A DNA stretch of 64,000 nucleotides from Monodelphis domestica (GCF_027887165.1 NC_077228.1:385504456-385568455); one strand, 5' to 3'; positions 11,191 through 24,678 are shown, numbered from the stretch's first letter. Numbers and translations: made by a program. The notes: generated by a model not told the origin, from the sequence alone.

Positions 11191-13281
11191 TTACTGGGAA
11201 GGAACAAAGCAATGACCACCAAAATCCAAGAACTACAATCCACAACTGCCAAAAAAAAAGAAAAGAAAAAGAAAAAAACCTTGACCCTAGATAATTTTTA
11301 TGCAGAAATACTCCAGACTACAGGAGACAGCAGAAGGCAACAAACAAGTAAACAAATCCAAATTTTCCCCCGCAAACAGAAATTCATCACAAGCTCTTGA
11401 GGAGCTCAGATTTGAGATGATGAACCAAATTAGAAAGAAGAAACTTGGCAACAAAAGTGGGATATAGTTTAAAAAGAAAATAACAGTTTAAAAGACAGAA
11501 ACCTCCACTTGGAAAAAGAAGCCCAGAAATAAAATTAAATGATAAGCAAATTGGAGAGCAGAATAAAACAGCTGGAAGCCATGAAAAGAAGGACAGACTA
11601 AACTGAAAAGGAAAATCAAAAGATCATAGCTGAAAACCAGTCCTTAAAGACCAGATTTGGGCAAATAGAAGCTAATGATTTCACAAAAGAGCAAGAATGA
11701 ATAAATTAAAGTCAAAAGAATGACAAAATAGAAGGAAATATGAAATATCTCACTGAGAAGACAGATAATTGACAGGGAAAATCGGTCTATAGAAGAGACA
11801 ACTTGCAAATCATAGGTCTTCCTGAAAACCTAGAAACAAACAGAAACCTTGATATCATTCTATAAGAAATTATCCAAGAAAAACTAAGAGGGCAAAATAG
11901 ACAATGAAAGAATCCAAAGACCACCCTCTACATTAAACACTCAAAAGACAATGTCCAGGAATGTAATTGCCAAATTCAAGAGCTTCCAAGATAGAGAAAA
12001 TATTACAAGAAATCAGAGACAATTCAGATATCAAGGATTCCTGTATATCAGGATTACACAAGATCTGACAGCCTCCACACTAAAAGACCACAAGGTTTGG
12101 AATATGATATTCAGAAAGGCAACTGAAATGGGTCTACAGCCAAGGATCACCTAACCATCAAAATTGACTATCTACTTCCAGGGGAAAGTATAGACATTTA
12201 ACAAAATAGAAGATTTCCAAGTATTTGTAAAGAAAAGACCAGAACTAAATGGAAAAATTGATGTTCAAATACAAAAATTAAGAAAAACATGAAAAGGTGA
12301 AATGTTTTTTTTTCCCTTTTTTTAAGGAGCTTCAATAGGGTCAAGTCGTTTATATTCCTATATGAAAAAATGTTCTTTGTAACTGTCAAAAATTGTATTC
12401 ACTATTATAGTAGTTAGAAGAATTATTCACAGGTAGAGTTTGCGGTATTAAGTGGTTTAAGAAGATATGCAAAAAAAGAGGGGGTATAGAAGATGGCACC
12501 AAGAGAAACTTCCAAGGAATAAGAAAAATAGGATAATCTATACCACATAAAGAGGTTCATGGGAGGGGGAGGGGAAGAATAGGATTTTAAAAAGGAGAGG
12601 AAAAGAGGGGTAATAGGTAATACTTGGGGAGACTGATAAGAAGCAAAACACTGGTATAAAAGGAAACAGTAAAAGAAGGAAGGGCAGGACTAAGAGAGGA
12701 AATCAAATTGATGAGGAATACACAGGAGGTAATCATAACTCTGAATGTGAATGGGATGAACTCACCCATAAAACACAAGCAAATAGCAGTGGATTAGAAA
12801 CCAAAATCCCACCATATGTTGTCTATAAGAAACACACAGTGTAATGGTAAAAGGCTAGAGTAAAATCTATTGGTTGGACATCAACTGAGAAAAAGAAGGC
12901 AGGAGTTGCAATCCTGATATCAGACAAAGCCAAGGTAAAATATAGATCTGATTAAAAGAGATAGGGAAGGTAATTACATCCTGATAAAAGCTAGTATAAA
13001 CAATGAGGAAATATCAGTACTCAACATGTATACACCAAATGGTATAGCACCCAAAATTTTAAAGGAGAAATTATTAGAGCTTAAGGAGGAAATAAATAGT
13101 AAAACTATACTAGTGGGAGACCTGAGCCTGCCTCTATCAGATCTAGATAAATCAAACCAAAAAATAAATAAGAGAAAGATAAGAGATGTGAATTAAATCT
13201 TAAAAAAATTGGGAGTTGACATATGGAGAAAAAATAAGTAGGGGAAAATCGGAATACAACTCAGCAACACATAGTACATTC

Positions 13282-13567
13282 TGTAAAATTTAAATTAATG
13301 TCAATAATAAAAACATATTTTAGTAGATTAATGATCATTAGAAATCAAGGAATAAAGAAGAAACAAAGTGAAGACCGTGTGTCCATGGCTGATTAGTCAT
13401 TTCAAAGGCCCACCTTACCACCACCAAGTTTGGGACATTAAGTAAAGAGCGGGACCCTTAACATCCCCGCCTAATATATCCTGTCTACAGGAAGTATGTA
13501 AGGACAGGAAGTCAGTGGGCTCTTAGGAAATATGTTTCTTTTTTAGGGTAACATTTTCAATTATACA
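13282..13567 (-). mobile_element. Short LTR-like element in L1 (family A)
   Basis: A 286-bp block interrupting L1 ORF2. Its reverse complement starts TGTATAATTGAAAAT and ends AAATTTTACA. It matches the plus-strand block 24181-24460 nearly end to end, sharing 'agagcccac', 'gacttcctgtc', 'acttcctgtag' and 'attccttgatttctaatgatcat'. TG...CA ends and a length near 285 bp fit a small solo LTR. No clear target duplication was found (ATTC to the left, ATTA to the right). Confidence 0.7.
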
Positions 13568-14876
13568 ATTAACAGAGATTGACCATGTACCAGCACATAA
13601 AAACATGGCAAACAAGTGCAAAAAAGCAGAAATAATAAATGCAACCTTTTCAGATCATAATGCAATAAAAATAATAATTAACAAGGGTACCCAAAGAGGA
13701 AAACCAAAAATTAATTGGCAATTAAATAATATGATTCTCAAAAAATTGGTTAAAGAACAAATCACAGAAACAATAATTTCATTGAAGAGAATGACAATGA
13801 TGAGACATCATATCAAAATCTATGGGATGCAGCCAAAGCAGTACTCAGAGGGAAATTCATATCCTTGAGTGCATATATTAACAAATTAGGGAGGGCAGAA
13901 GTCAACAAATTGGACATGCAAATCAAAAAACTAGAAAGAGAACAAATTAAAAATCCTCAGATAAAAACTAAATTAGAAATCCTAAAAATTAAAAGAGAAA
14001 TTAATAAAATTGAAAGTGAAAGAACTGTTGAATAAGTAAATAAATCTAGAAGCTGGTATTTTGAAAAAAACAAATAAAATAAATAAAGTACTGGTTAATT
14101 TAATACAAAAAGTAAAGAAGAAAACTAAATTAACAGTATCAAAGATGAAAATTGAGACCTCACCTCTCATGAAGAGGAAATTAAGACAATCATTAAAAAC
14201 TATTTTGCCTAATTATATAGCAATAAATACAGCTGTGAATGCCAAGGAGAAAGTGAAAAATGAAGTTACTAATAAAGTCATAGGAATGTTTGAAGTTCTG
14301 AAAGTTAAACTTGAGAATGATGACAGCTAAATGAAATCACCAAAAGTCACATGCCTACTTTTTGATGTAGCAATAGACCTATACCCTGAAGAGATAAAAG
14401 AAGGATAAAAGCCCTAGTTACAAAAATATTTACAGTAGCTCTTTTAATGGCAAAGAAATGGAAACTAACAACACAAGCCATCTTTGATGAATAGGTGAAC
14501 AAATTGGAGTATGTGAAAGTAATGGAATATAATTGTGCCATAGGAAATTATTAAAATTATGAGTTTGGAAAAGCTTGATGAATTGGTAGAGAATAAAGTG
14601 AGGAGAATCCAGAGAATTATTTATATAATAAAATGACATTGAAAAGAGACAACTTAGAATTAAGAACTCTTAAGTTCATGCAATGACCAACAGAGAAAAC
14701 TAAGATTGGTGATCAAACCAAAACTAACCTTCTGATAGAAAAGGTGATGAATTCAAGGTGGTGAATGAGCCATACACTTTTAGATATGGTCTATGTGCAA
14801 ATCTGTTCTGCTTGATTGAGTAGGCATATCTGATAATACAAGGGTTCTGTAACCATGAAAATGTGGTTGCCAAAAC

Positions 14877-15759
14877 TGTGAATGTTAAAAATTATAAATG
14901 CCAAACACTACTGTAAAGGTTTTGGCCAAACTGTAAAGGATAGTTTTTAATGTCTTGCTTTAAAATCTAAAAATAAGTGGTCACCATGGGAGAATTCCCA
15001 AATATGAAAATACCCAAATCAGCTGGGTTTTATGGAGATTTTAATTAATATAAATGAAGGAATTAAGGGAAGGAGAGAGAGAATAGCCAAGTAGCAGAAA
15101 AGGGCCTAGGCCAAAATGACCTAGGCCCGAGCTTAAGGGAGAACGAGTAAGTCTTTATCACTCACCACAAGATCGTCTCCAAGCTGGGTTCAATTGCAAA
15201 CTCCATTCAAAATGTCCTTACTTCAACTCCGAACTCCAACTATAACTCCAAACTGAATTCAATTGCCCGAACTGACTTCTCCTTTTAAAGAAATTTTCTC
15301 TTATGTCACCTCCCCTAAATTTTCACATCTACCAATCACAGTAGACACTTTTTTCCAGGACTGCCCATTCTTAGTTCTCATCTTCTTGTGTTCTCACCTT
15401 CTCTGGTTATATAAAATCCTCTGAGTACTTCACACCTCTTTTGTTATGCTTGCCTTTTGTAAGTTGCTTGACCTTTTAGTGATTAATTTAACCTTTATAG
15501 GTACTTAGCACCTTTTTGTATGAGATCTAAAAATAGACTTAGCTTAAGGTTCTAGCTCTACTAAAAGTATAAGTTAGGGACTTTTCATTGTTCAATCAAG
15601 AGTTTATAACTTTATCTTCCCCTAAGGCACTGTCTAAGTAGGGTGGAATAATTTTAAAAGTTCTCAATACATTCCTGATCAAGTACCTCCATTGTTAAAA
15701 ATGGGGAATAACTTAATCAAATCTTCTGAAGTAGAGTCTGAGTAGTTTTAAGATTCACA
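14877..15759 (-). mobile_element. Solo ERV LTR, antisense
   Basis: Reverse complement of the LTR at 33900-34890 over its whole length: it begins with the complement of the 3' terminus ('tgtgaatgttaaaa') and ends 'ttttaagattcaca', the complement of the 5' terminus TGTGAATCTTAAAA. The CT tract is short here (about 15075-15090 as GA). No convincing target duplication is left. The internal retroviral region is absent. Confidence 0.85.
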
Positions 15760-16450
15760 GTTCTAATTATCTTTTGGGTGAGGAAATAGAGATTTTGAGG
15801 AAAAGAGGAGGGTTGGTGATATGATTACTTAAAATGGTAAAAAGAAAAGAGGGTCAATGAAACATTTTTTTAAAAAAATTCATATAAGAAAATGGTCAGG
15901 ATGAATAGACAAGTAGATCAGTTACAATTAAAAATAACATGCTTACATATTTTATATAATTTAAAAGAAAAGGATATACAGCTTCATACACATACAAAAG
16001 AAAAGGATATACAGCTTCATACACATACAGCTTCTTTTCCCTTTGTAGAAATGCTCATATTTGCTATTGGTTAAGGTCAGAATTTTTTTTAATGGTTATT
16101 ACATTATGAATTTAACCACTGCAACATATAAAACCAACTATTAAGGTGTGGATAATTTAGATAACTATAATAGAGAAAAGTACTTGAATCAATGAATTGT
16201 ATGTTTTGGGAAGTATTTTTCAGCCAGTATTCCTTATGGGTGAAAGTTCAGAAATCAAGAGTTAATAGTCAAGAATTAAAAAAGGAAACAAATGATCTGA
16301 ACCTAGTTCTAATGCCACTCTCCAAAGAAAAGAAATAGAGTTCTCATTAGAATTTCCTTCTAGTGATCCTAAAATATAGGATATGTTTTGTTACACAGAC
16401 GACCCTTGAAAGCTAAAAACAAAATGACCTCAGGCCCATGTGGCCCTCTT
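15760..16450. other. Intron sequence with a 33-bp tandem duplication
   Basis: The start resembles L1 3' UTR. A perfect 2 x 33-bp tandem duplication lies at 15963-16028 (unit starting AAAAGAAAAGGATATACAGC). Nothing else was recognised. Confidence 0.6.
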
Positions 16451-17399
16451 TTGCTTCTATTTTTTTAAGATATTTTAACAATTACATGTAATAATGAAAG
16501 ATCCAGAAAAGCCTCATCATATATTCATTTTTACCTTATCTTAGTATAATAGGGTATAAGATATTGGTCTATACCTAGTTTCTCCCATATTGTCTTCCAG
16601 TTTTCCTAGCAATCTTTGTCAAATAGTGAGTTTTTATCCCAAAAGCTGGAATCTTTCAGTTTATCAAATACTAGATCAATGAGTCAATTTAATCTTAATG
16701 TATTCCACAGATGAAACATTCTATGAGCAAGTATCAAATTGTTCTGATGATTACTGCTTTGTGGTACAATTTGAGATTGGTACTGCTAGGCCCAACTGCC
16801 TTCACATTTTTTTAAAAAGTCCCTTGACATTCTTGATCTTTTCTAATTCCAGATGATTTTCATTATTTTTTCTAGTTCCATAAAATAACTTTGGTAGTTT
16901 GACTGGTATGGCACGGAATCAATTAATTCAGATACAGTTGTCATTATTACACTAGCTCTGCCTCCCCATAAGCAATTCATATTATTCCAATTGTTAAGAT
17001 CAAACTTTGTGTGAAGTGTTCTGTAATTGTGTTCATATAATTCTTGTGTTTGTCTTGGCAAACAGATTCCCAAGTATTTTATATTGCCTAGTTATTTTAA
17101 GTGGAATTTCTCTATCTCTTGAGGCTAGACTTTGTTGGTTATATAGAGAAATGCTGATGATTTGTGTAAGTTTTGTCTCCTATAGCTTTGCTAAAGTTAT
17201 TTCAATTAGTTTAGCTGATTCTCTAGGATTCTCTAAGTATAGCATCATATCATCTGCAAAGCATGAGAGTTTAGTTTCTTTAATTCCTTCAAATTCTTTT
17301 TCTTCTCTTATTGCTAAAGCTAACATTTCTAGTACAATATTAAATAGTGGTGATAAGCATTCTTGCTTCATCCATTATCTTAATCTAAATCAATACACT

Positions 17400-17530
17400 G
17401 GGATACTTGCAGATGATACTTTTCCACTTAAATCTCCTTCATGCACAAGTGTTTCTGTGCACATTCATCTACATCACAGATGAAAGCTCACAAAGACAAT
17501 CATCATCCTCAGTTACCGAGAGACTACTAT
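17400..17530 (+). repeat. tRNA-Lys SINE family, 3' end fragment
   Basis: Matches the tail half of the element at 49201-49909 in sense orientation: 'acttttccacttaaatc', 'catgcacaagtg', 'cacaaagacaatcatcatcctcagttaccgagagac', ending 'tactatg'. A 26-bp segment not found in the other copy lies in the middle (about 17463-17488). It sits inside L1 ORF2 and lacks the 5' tRNA head, as expected for a 5'-truncated retroposon. Confidence 0.75.
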
Positions 17531-20500
17531 GTATATAGATATACTTATCACTTTAAGGAAAGGTCACTTATTCCTATGCTTTCTAGTGTTTTTAACAGAA
17601 ATAGGTGTGAGTACTTTTTCTTTATCTAGTGAGATAATCATGTGATTTGTTTGTTTGACAAATGATACGGTCAATTATGCTGATAGTTTCCCCAGTTATT
17701 AAACCAGCCTTACATTCCTGGTCTAAATTCCACCTGGTCATAGTGAATAATCTTTGTCATATATTGCTGTAGTCTCTTGGTTAATATTTTATTTAAGATT
17801 TTTGAATCAATATTCATTGAGGAAACTGGTCTATAATTTTGTTTTCATTCTTCCTAGCTTAGGCATCAACACCATATTTGTGTCATAGAAAGAATTTGGC
17901 AGGAATCCTTTTTGGTCTATTTTGCCAAACAGTTTATATAGTACTGAAATTAATTGTTCTTTAAATCTGGACCTGGGAATTTTTTCTTAGGGAGTTCTTT
18001 TTCTGAGATGGTATTATGTAAGTATTCTATTTCCTATTTTGTTAATTTGGGCAATTTATATTTTGTAAACATACATCCATTTCACCTAGCTTGTTAGATT
18101 TATTGTCATATAATTGGGCAAAACAGCTCCTAATGATGGCTTTAATTTCCTCTTCATTGGTGAATTCACTCTTTTCATTTTTGATAGAAAAAAGTTGATT
18201 TTCTTCTTTTCTTTTTAAAATCAAATCAACAAATACTCTATTTTACTTGTTTTTCCATAAAACCAATTCCTAGTTTTATTTCTTAGTTTCAGCAGTGCTG
18301 TTACTTTTAATTTTAATTTCTCTTTTGATTTTTAGAATTTCCAATTTAGTCTTTAATTGGGGATTTTAAATTTGTTCTTTTTCTAGTTGGGTTTTTTAAG
18401 TTGCATTCCTAATTTATAAATCTGCTTTTTCTCTATCTTACTGATTTAAGCTTTTAAAGATATAAATTTCCCCCTAAGCACTGCTTTGGCTATATCCCAT
18501 AAATACTGGTATATGTCTCCACATGTCATTCTTTTTAATTACTGATGTTTCTGAAATTTGCTCTTTGATCTAACCCATTTTTAGTATTAGATTATTTTGT
18601 AATTAATTTTTTGTCTTTCAATGGACTCTTACTGGTTATAATTTTTTATTGAATTCTTATATTAAAAAGATGCATTTATTATTTCTGCTTCTCTGCATTT
18701 GATTGTGAGATTTTTACACCAGGTCAATTTTGTGTAGGTACCTACTGAAAAGATGATATATTCCTTTTTATCCCCATTCAGTTTCCTCCAGAAATCTATT
18801 AAATCTAACCTTTCTAAAATTTCATTCATTTTCTTTACTTCTTGTATATTTTTTGGTTAGACTTACCTAGTTCTGAGAGAGGAAGCTTGATGGTGCCCAC
18901 TAGTATATTTTTAATATTTTCTCCTGAAGCTCATTTAGTTTCACCTTTAAAAATTTGGAGGCTATACCATTTAGTGCATGTGTTTAGTATTGATATTATT
19001 TCATTGTCTATGGTACTTTTACCAAGATGTAATTTCCTTCCTTATCTCTTTTAATTAGATCTTTTTTTTTTGCTTTAGATTTTTCTGAGATGATTAATAC
19101 TGCTTTTACTTCAGTTGATACATAACAAATTCTGCTCCAGCCCCTTATCTTTACTTTGTATGTCTCCCTGTTTCAATTGTTTCTTGAAAACAACATATTG
19201 TAGGATTTTGCTTTTTAATTCACTCTACTATCCGCATCAATTTTATGAGTTCATCCAATTCACATTCACAGTTATGCCTACCATTTGCGTATTTCCCTCC
19301 ATTTTGTTTTCTTCTCTTAATTCTGCTCTTTATCTCCCCTTTTACTCTGTCCCTCCTCACAAGTGTTTGGCTTTTAAGCACCCTCTCATCTATTACTCCT
19401 CTCCCCTCCCCATCCCTACCTTATATTATTCCCCTCTCCTACTTTTCTAGATGAGATACCCAAATGAGTATTGTTATTCCCTCTGTGTCAATTACAATGA
19501 CAGTAAGGTTAAAAAGCATTGCCCTTTATCACTCCTCTCCTGTGTTGTCACATTTTTCCCCCATACCCCTTTAGGTGATATAATTCATCCACATTACTTT
19601 TTTCCCTTTCTCTCAATGACATTTTTCATTCCTTGATGTTTTTTGCATATCATGTCAATTTAACTGATTTACTCTAGTACCCTCTCTTCATGTATATTCC
19701 TTCTAACTGCTCTGATGAGAAAAATTTTGAGTTACAAATAAAATCTATCCATGTAGGGATATAAACATCTCAACTTTATTGAATACCTTAAATTGCCTTT
19801 CTTAACTACCTTTTTATGCTTCTCTTGAGTCTTATATTTGGACATCAAATTTTCTTTTTAGGTCTGGTCATTTCATCAGGAATGTTGAGAAATTTCTTTT
19901 ATTAAATGATCATTTCCCATCCCTGAAAGAATATCCTCAGTTCTGATGAGTAGGTGATTCTTACATGTAAACTAAATTCCTTTGCCTTCTGGAATACCAT
20001 ATTCCAAGCTTTTAAATTCTTTAAGGTAAAAAGTGATAAGTTCTATGTAATCCTGACTGTAGCTCCCTGATATCTGAATTGTTTCTTTCTGGCTGCATGA
20101 AGTATTTTCTCCTTCACCTAGGAGCTCTTAATTTGGCAGTAACATTCATAGGAGTTGTCACTTGGGGATTCATTTCAGAAGGTAATCAGTAGTTTCTTTC
20201 AATTTCTATTTCATCCTCCTCTTCAAGAATATCAGGGAAGTTTTCAGCAATAATTTCTTGCAAAATGGTGTCTAGACTGTTTTTTTTTTTTTATCATGAC
20301 TTTCAGGTAGTCCAGTAATTCTTAAGATTTTCTCTTTTGGATCTATTTTCCACGTCAGTGGATTTAATGAAATAGTTAATATTTTTTCTATTTTTTCATT
20401 TTGTTTTTGTTGTTTTGTTTCTTGATGCCTCATGAAGTCATTAGCTTCTACTTGGTCCAATTTTAATTTTAAGAAATGTTTTTCTTCCATGAGCTTTTGA

Positions 20501-20976
20501 ACCTCCTTTTCTATTTGGTCAGTTCTATTTTTAAAATAACTCTTTTCTTCATTGAATTTTTGTACCTCTTTTTCCATTTGGCCAATTCTACTTTTTAAAA
20601 AACTCTTCCTCGTTGGAGTTTTATAGCTTTTTTCCCATTTGGCCAATTCAGCTTTTTTAAGAAGTTATTTTCTTCTTTCATTGCTTGTATTTCTCTTCCC
20701 CATTTTTCTTCTGCTTCTTTTATTTGATTTTTGAATTCACTTTTTGAGTTCTTCCACAGCCTGAGACTAATTCTCATTTTTCTCTGAAGTTTTAGGTGTG
20801 ACTACTTTGCTCTCATTGTCCCGTTCTGAGCCTATGCCTTGTTCTTCTACGTCTCCATATTAATTTTCTATGTTTAGGTGGTTTGGGATTTGTTTTTTTG
20901 CTGTTTGCTCATTTCCCCAGCCTTTGACTTTTACTTTTGTCTTAAAGGTGGATGTGTTTTAAGAATAGAGGGCACT

Positions 20977-21497
20977 CAATTGGGGAATGGCTGAACAAAT
21001 TATGGTATATGATGGTGATGGAATGTCCTATAAGGAATGATGAACTGCTTGATTTCTATATGAACTAGAAAGACTTCTGTGAACTGATGCAGAGTGAAAG
21101 GAGCAGAACCAAGAGAACAATACACAGAAACTGAAATACTATGGAACGATCAAATGTAATTGACTTTGCTACTAGCAGCAATGCAATGATCCAGGACAAT
21201 CCCAAGGGACTTATGAGAAAGAATGCTGTCCACATTAAAAGAAATAACCGTGGGAGTAAAAACGCTGAACAAAAACATATGATTGATCATTTGTTTATAT
21301 GGGTATATGATTTGGGGTTTAGGTCTTAAAAGATTACTCTATTATAAAATTGAATAATATGGAAATAGGTATCAATTGCTTGTCAGCTCCAGGAGGGAAG
21401 AGGGAAGAGGGGAGGGAGAGAAAAGAATCATGTAACCATGGAAAAATATTTTAAAATTTAATAAAAATAAAGTTTGTGCAAAGCAAAAGAAAAAAAA
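20977..21497 (+). mobile_element. 5'-truncated L1 inside antisense L1, 16-bp TSD
   Basis: 3' end of L1: starts 'caattggggaatggctgaac', passes through the ORF2 end and 3' UTR ('ctgatgcagagtgaaaggagcagaacc'), and ends in poly(A). It is flanked by AAGAATAGAGGGCACT at 20961-20976 and 21498-21513. The host sequence is the 5' UTR of the larger antisense L1, so this insertion is younger. Confidence 0.93.
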
Positions 21498-22440
21498 AAG
21501 AATAGAGGGCACTGTAAGTTTCAGTTCTTCTAAGGTGGAATAATGGCCTATGGGCTTCAGTCTTCTCTAAGAATTACTGATGGCTTGCAGTGCTCAAAGC
21601 GCTATGAGATACCATGTGCTCTGGCTCATATCCTCCCCTTAAGTCTGGGCAAGAGCTCTGGGCCTCACTTTGGGCTTACACAGGCCAGGCCCACTGCAAA
21701 CTGCCTTGCTTTGGGGCTTGCAGACCTCAGTTAAGGCTTGGGCAGGGACTCTAAGCCTCACTTTGGGCCCACACCAGTCAGTAGCACTTCAGACTGCCTA
21801 GCCTGGGGCTTTGGGACTCAGGTCCTCCCCTAAGACTAGCTCACAGAGGACTGCCTTGCTGGGGTTCAGGTCTTCAATGAAGAGTTGGATAGGGGCTTAG
21901 AGCCTCACTCAGGACTTACACTAACCCTGCAATGGAACTTGGCAGGGTGAGTAGGTGGGTAGCTCCACAGGCTTGGGAAGGGGCTCTGGACATTCCTTTA
22001 GGCTTGAATAGGCCAGGAACTGTGGACTTCCTTATGCTTGGGCTTGGGGAGGCCTCACTGAAGGATTATATTAGGGCTTGGAATTTCAATATATGGGTGT
22101 AGGGTGTTCTCCTGATGGATGAGGCAGAGTTGCAGGGTCTCAAAGTTGGCTTACAGGTTCATAACCTAGAGCAAGTGGGAAGTGGGCAGTTTGCTGTTAG
22201 CTTGTGTTGGAACTACTTAGTGAGGCTTTGCTGCTGGCTATACTCCTCTCTAACGCCAGTAAATAGACCCTCTCTGCCTATCTTCCAAGTTGTTTTCTGC
22301 AGGAAAGCTACTTCACTCTCCTCCCTTGCTGGTTCAGGTATTCATTTTGAGGCATTATTTTAAAGTTGCTTTGAGAAGATTCTCAGAGTGGTTCCAGCTT
22401 TCCATGCTTCAACTCCAGGATGGAGCAGAAGATTTTAAAA

Positions 22441-24180
22441 ATAACTCAGACTATTGACAGTCTATATATTTTAAATTTGTCTTTGATACCCTGAATGGGA
22501 AATTCTGGCCTAATGGACCTATGATAAACTACCAGAGGAATTAACTCTCATCCATCTTGAAATTTTCAATATAACTGAAGCCAAAATGAAAACAAAATTG
22601 TATCTAAATGGGAGGATGGCTCACCAGTTCTAAGAAAGGCAAATAAAGGAGTTTGTAGGTTCTATCATGCACCAAGAGCAACAAAAGCAATTTGGTCTTT
22701 GTTCTCTATCTCACAGTAAATACTTGTCTACTACCATGAAAATAATTACAGCACACACATAACTTCTATGCACATAATGACGATGTGTAGAAATCGCAGG
22801 AATTGGAATGATTTCCCCAAATCCATTTTAAAAATACTTAATGACTTAAAAACATAGATAAACAGGAAAAAATAGCTAGAACTATGATGAAAAACATGAA
22901 TAAGGAATAAAGAATGAGAATGGCTGAAGATTTGAAAACTAAATAAATTTGGAAATATTTTTATTAGAAAATAATTAGAAGGCATCAGACATAGTAAGAA
23001 CCAAACAACATTACCAAAAAAAAAATCATTTTACTTAGAAAAGAATTGAATCCTAAATGTGATGGGATTCATCCCTAAGTCATCTGTCTATTTATATTTG
23101 GGCTAATCTACAAAAATCAAAATCAGTACAAAATTTCTTTTAAAAAATTAAAATAAAAAAAGGAATGAACAGATAAAACTCCATCTTGACTACTTTAATA
23201 AGTTATTGATAAGAAGTGGAATATGGATGGAATAAAACACAAAGACTACAGTAATTTCAAATAATGTAAATCAAATGTCATAACAAGGAAATCAAAAGAG
23301 CCTTCATTAGTAAATAAAAACTGAATTATCTGCTGCTACATGGAGATATGGCAATGAAGAGCAATACTTCTTTAAAATACAAATTTATATTTTAAACTTT
23401 TGAAGGATTATGGATTATGAGTACTATTACTTTGTGAAACAACAACAGTAAGAAGAATAAAAGCAGTTTAAAGAATGCTTCATGAGATCTAAATAAGCAC
23501 TCATGTCAAGATTAATTTAAAATGAAAATGAGAACACAAGAAAAAGAGCTCCAATTTTTTTATAACAAACTTTTTTTTAACACCATCACAGATGGAAATG
23601 TCACCATATTTGGCCTTTGATTTCATAGCTGTACATATAGAAGACAAAAATGACACTCAAGAAAACAAAGAGAGAAAAAGCAACTAAATTATAACAAGTG
23701 CACAAAGAAAAATAAACAATTAAGAGGGTACTATGGGACTAAATCACAAGAAACTGGAAAGAGGAAATGACACCAAAGATGAATGGGGAAAATGTTGGCC
23801 CTTAATAATTTTTTAAAAAGTGAAAGAGAATAACAATAATTACCAATCTATAATTCCCATATTTTATATAACTTTTTTGAGAATTACACAAGCATTGTTG
23901 TCATCTTTGATGAGAGACTGGATAGATTCTTATAATCAATATTTTTAAAGCTGTAAAAAATACAAGATCCAACTCCTGTTATTTGTTGATTTAAAAAAAA
24001 TTTTTTTTAAGCATTGCATTTGGGAGAGCAAAATAACACCTTAAATGTTTTATTCCAACAAGGTGTTTTCTCATCTATACATCAACATTATTCAAGATTC
24101 CTTAAAAGATAACACCATCCATCCCTCTACTCTTTTAAAATGTCTTTATCAGTCATTTTCCACTCACAGGAGCTGAGAAA
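22441..24180. other. AT-rich intron, nothing recognised
   Basis: AT-rich sequence of GOPC intron 1. No exon, RNA gene or confidently assignable repeat was seen. Short A- and T-runs (for example 23990-24010) are the only texture. Confidence 0.5.
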
Positions 24181-24460
24181 TGTATAACTGAAAATCTGTT
24201 GCCCTAACTACATATCCCAAGAGCCCACCGACTTCCTGTCATTACGTACTTCCTGTAGAGAGAGGATAAAGGGAGTGGTCGTTGAGGCTTCTCCTCTCCA
24301 ATGTAGAATCAGCAATGATGGTAGTAAGTGGGGATTTCGAAATGGCTAAACAGTCATGGGCACATGGTTTTTATTTTGTAACTTCCTTATTCCTTGATTT
24401 CTAATGATCATTTAATTCCTTAAAATGTAATATTTTTATTATTGAGATTTAATTTTAACA
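24181..24460 (+). mobile_element. Short LTR-like element (family A)
   Basis: 280 bp with TGTATAACTGAAAAT at the start and AATTTTAACA at the end; sister of the inverted copy at 13282-13567. No clear target duplication. Directly followed by a hAT MITE. Confidence 0.7.
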
Positions 24461-24470
24461 TACACCAAGG

Positions 24471-24670
24471 TCATGATGATGAACCTATGGCATGCAAAGA
24501 CCTCTCTCAAAATAGTTTTTTCTTCAGTGGAAATGAGCAGGCCCTGGGCTTGGCCAGCTGGTAGCCCAGTCCCATCCTGTAGGGGGTGAAGGGGAGGGAG
24601 TTATTGCACAGTCATGGGGCAGGGCATGGTACAGGGTCCCTAAAAAGTTCTAAAAGGTTTGCCATTACTG
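24471..24670. mobile_element. Non-autonomous hAT element, 8-bp TSD
   Basis: 200-bp element with ends TCATGATGATGAACCT and, in reverse complement, CAGTAATGGCAAACCTTTT. It is flanked by the 8-bp near-perfect target duplication CACCAAGG (24463-24470) and CACTAAGG (24671-24678). Eight-bp duplications are the hAT signature. No transposase. Confidence 0.85.
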
Positions 24671-24678
24671 CACTAAGG

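Larger units (their letters stand above)
10497..14870 (+). mobile_element. Old sense-strand LINE-1
   Basis: Runs from a 5' UTR start (AGATGGCCCAAGAG near 10512) through two tandem promoter-like units (10733-about 11190). A decayed ORF1 (about 11200-12160) follows, with frames rich in Lys/Glu like the ORF1 coiled coil. ORF2 pieces come next: 'tctgaatgtgaatggg' near 12741 is the endonuclease start, 13605-13868 encodes NATFSDHNAIKI, and the C-terminal end lies near 14440-14540. It ends in L1-like 3' UTR. Many stops, an internally shortened ORF2 and an inserted LTR (13282-13567) make it dead. Confidence 0.8.
16455..22440 (-). mobile_element. Antisense LINE-1 (5' UTR, ORF1, partial ORF2)
   Basis: Reads right to left. 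The 5' UTR is about 22440-20850, with degenerate repeated units containing 'ggcttgggcagggactct'-type blocks. ORF1 is about 20840-20230: coiled-coil protein pieces at 20595-20777 and 20272-20646 rich in MEKEVQKLMEEK heptads, then KEKILRITGLPESH, a typical ORF1 RRM-region motif. ORF2 is about 20000-16455, including KNEKSEFTNEEEIKAIIRSCFAQLY (18042-18224) and the reverse transcriptase segment [22 protein letters not shown] with catalytic FADDM (17180-17371). The end is missing beyond the RT region, and stops are frequent. It is interrupted by a SINE fragment (17400-17530) and a second L1 (20977-21497). In the GOPC intron it has the same orientation as the gene. Confidence 0.88.

Noticed and set aside
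14877..15759. Target duplication for this LTR
   Set aside because: AAAC on the left and GTTC on the right do not match; I report no duplication.
18842..19636. Plus-strand frames of 60-111 codons
   Set aside because: Shadow frames of the antisense L1.
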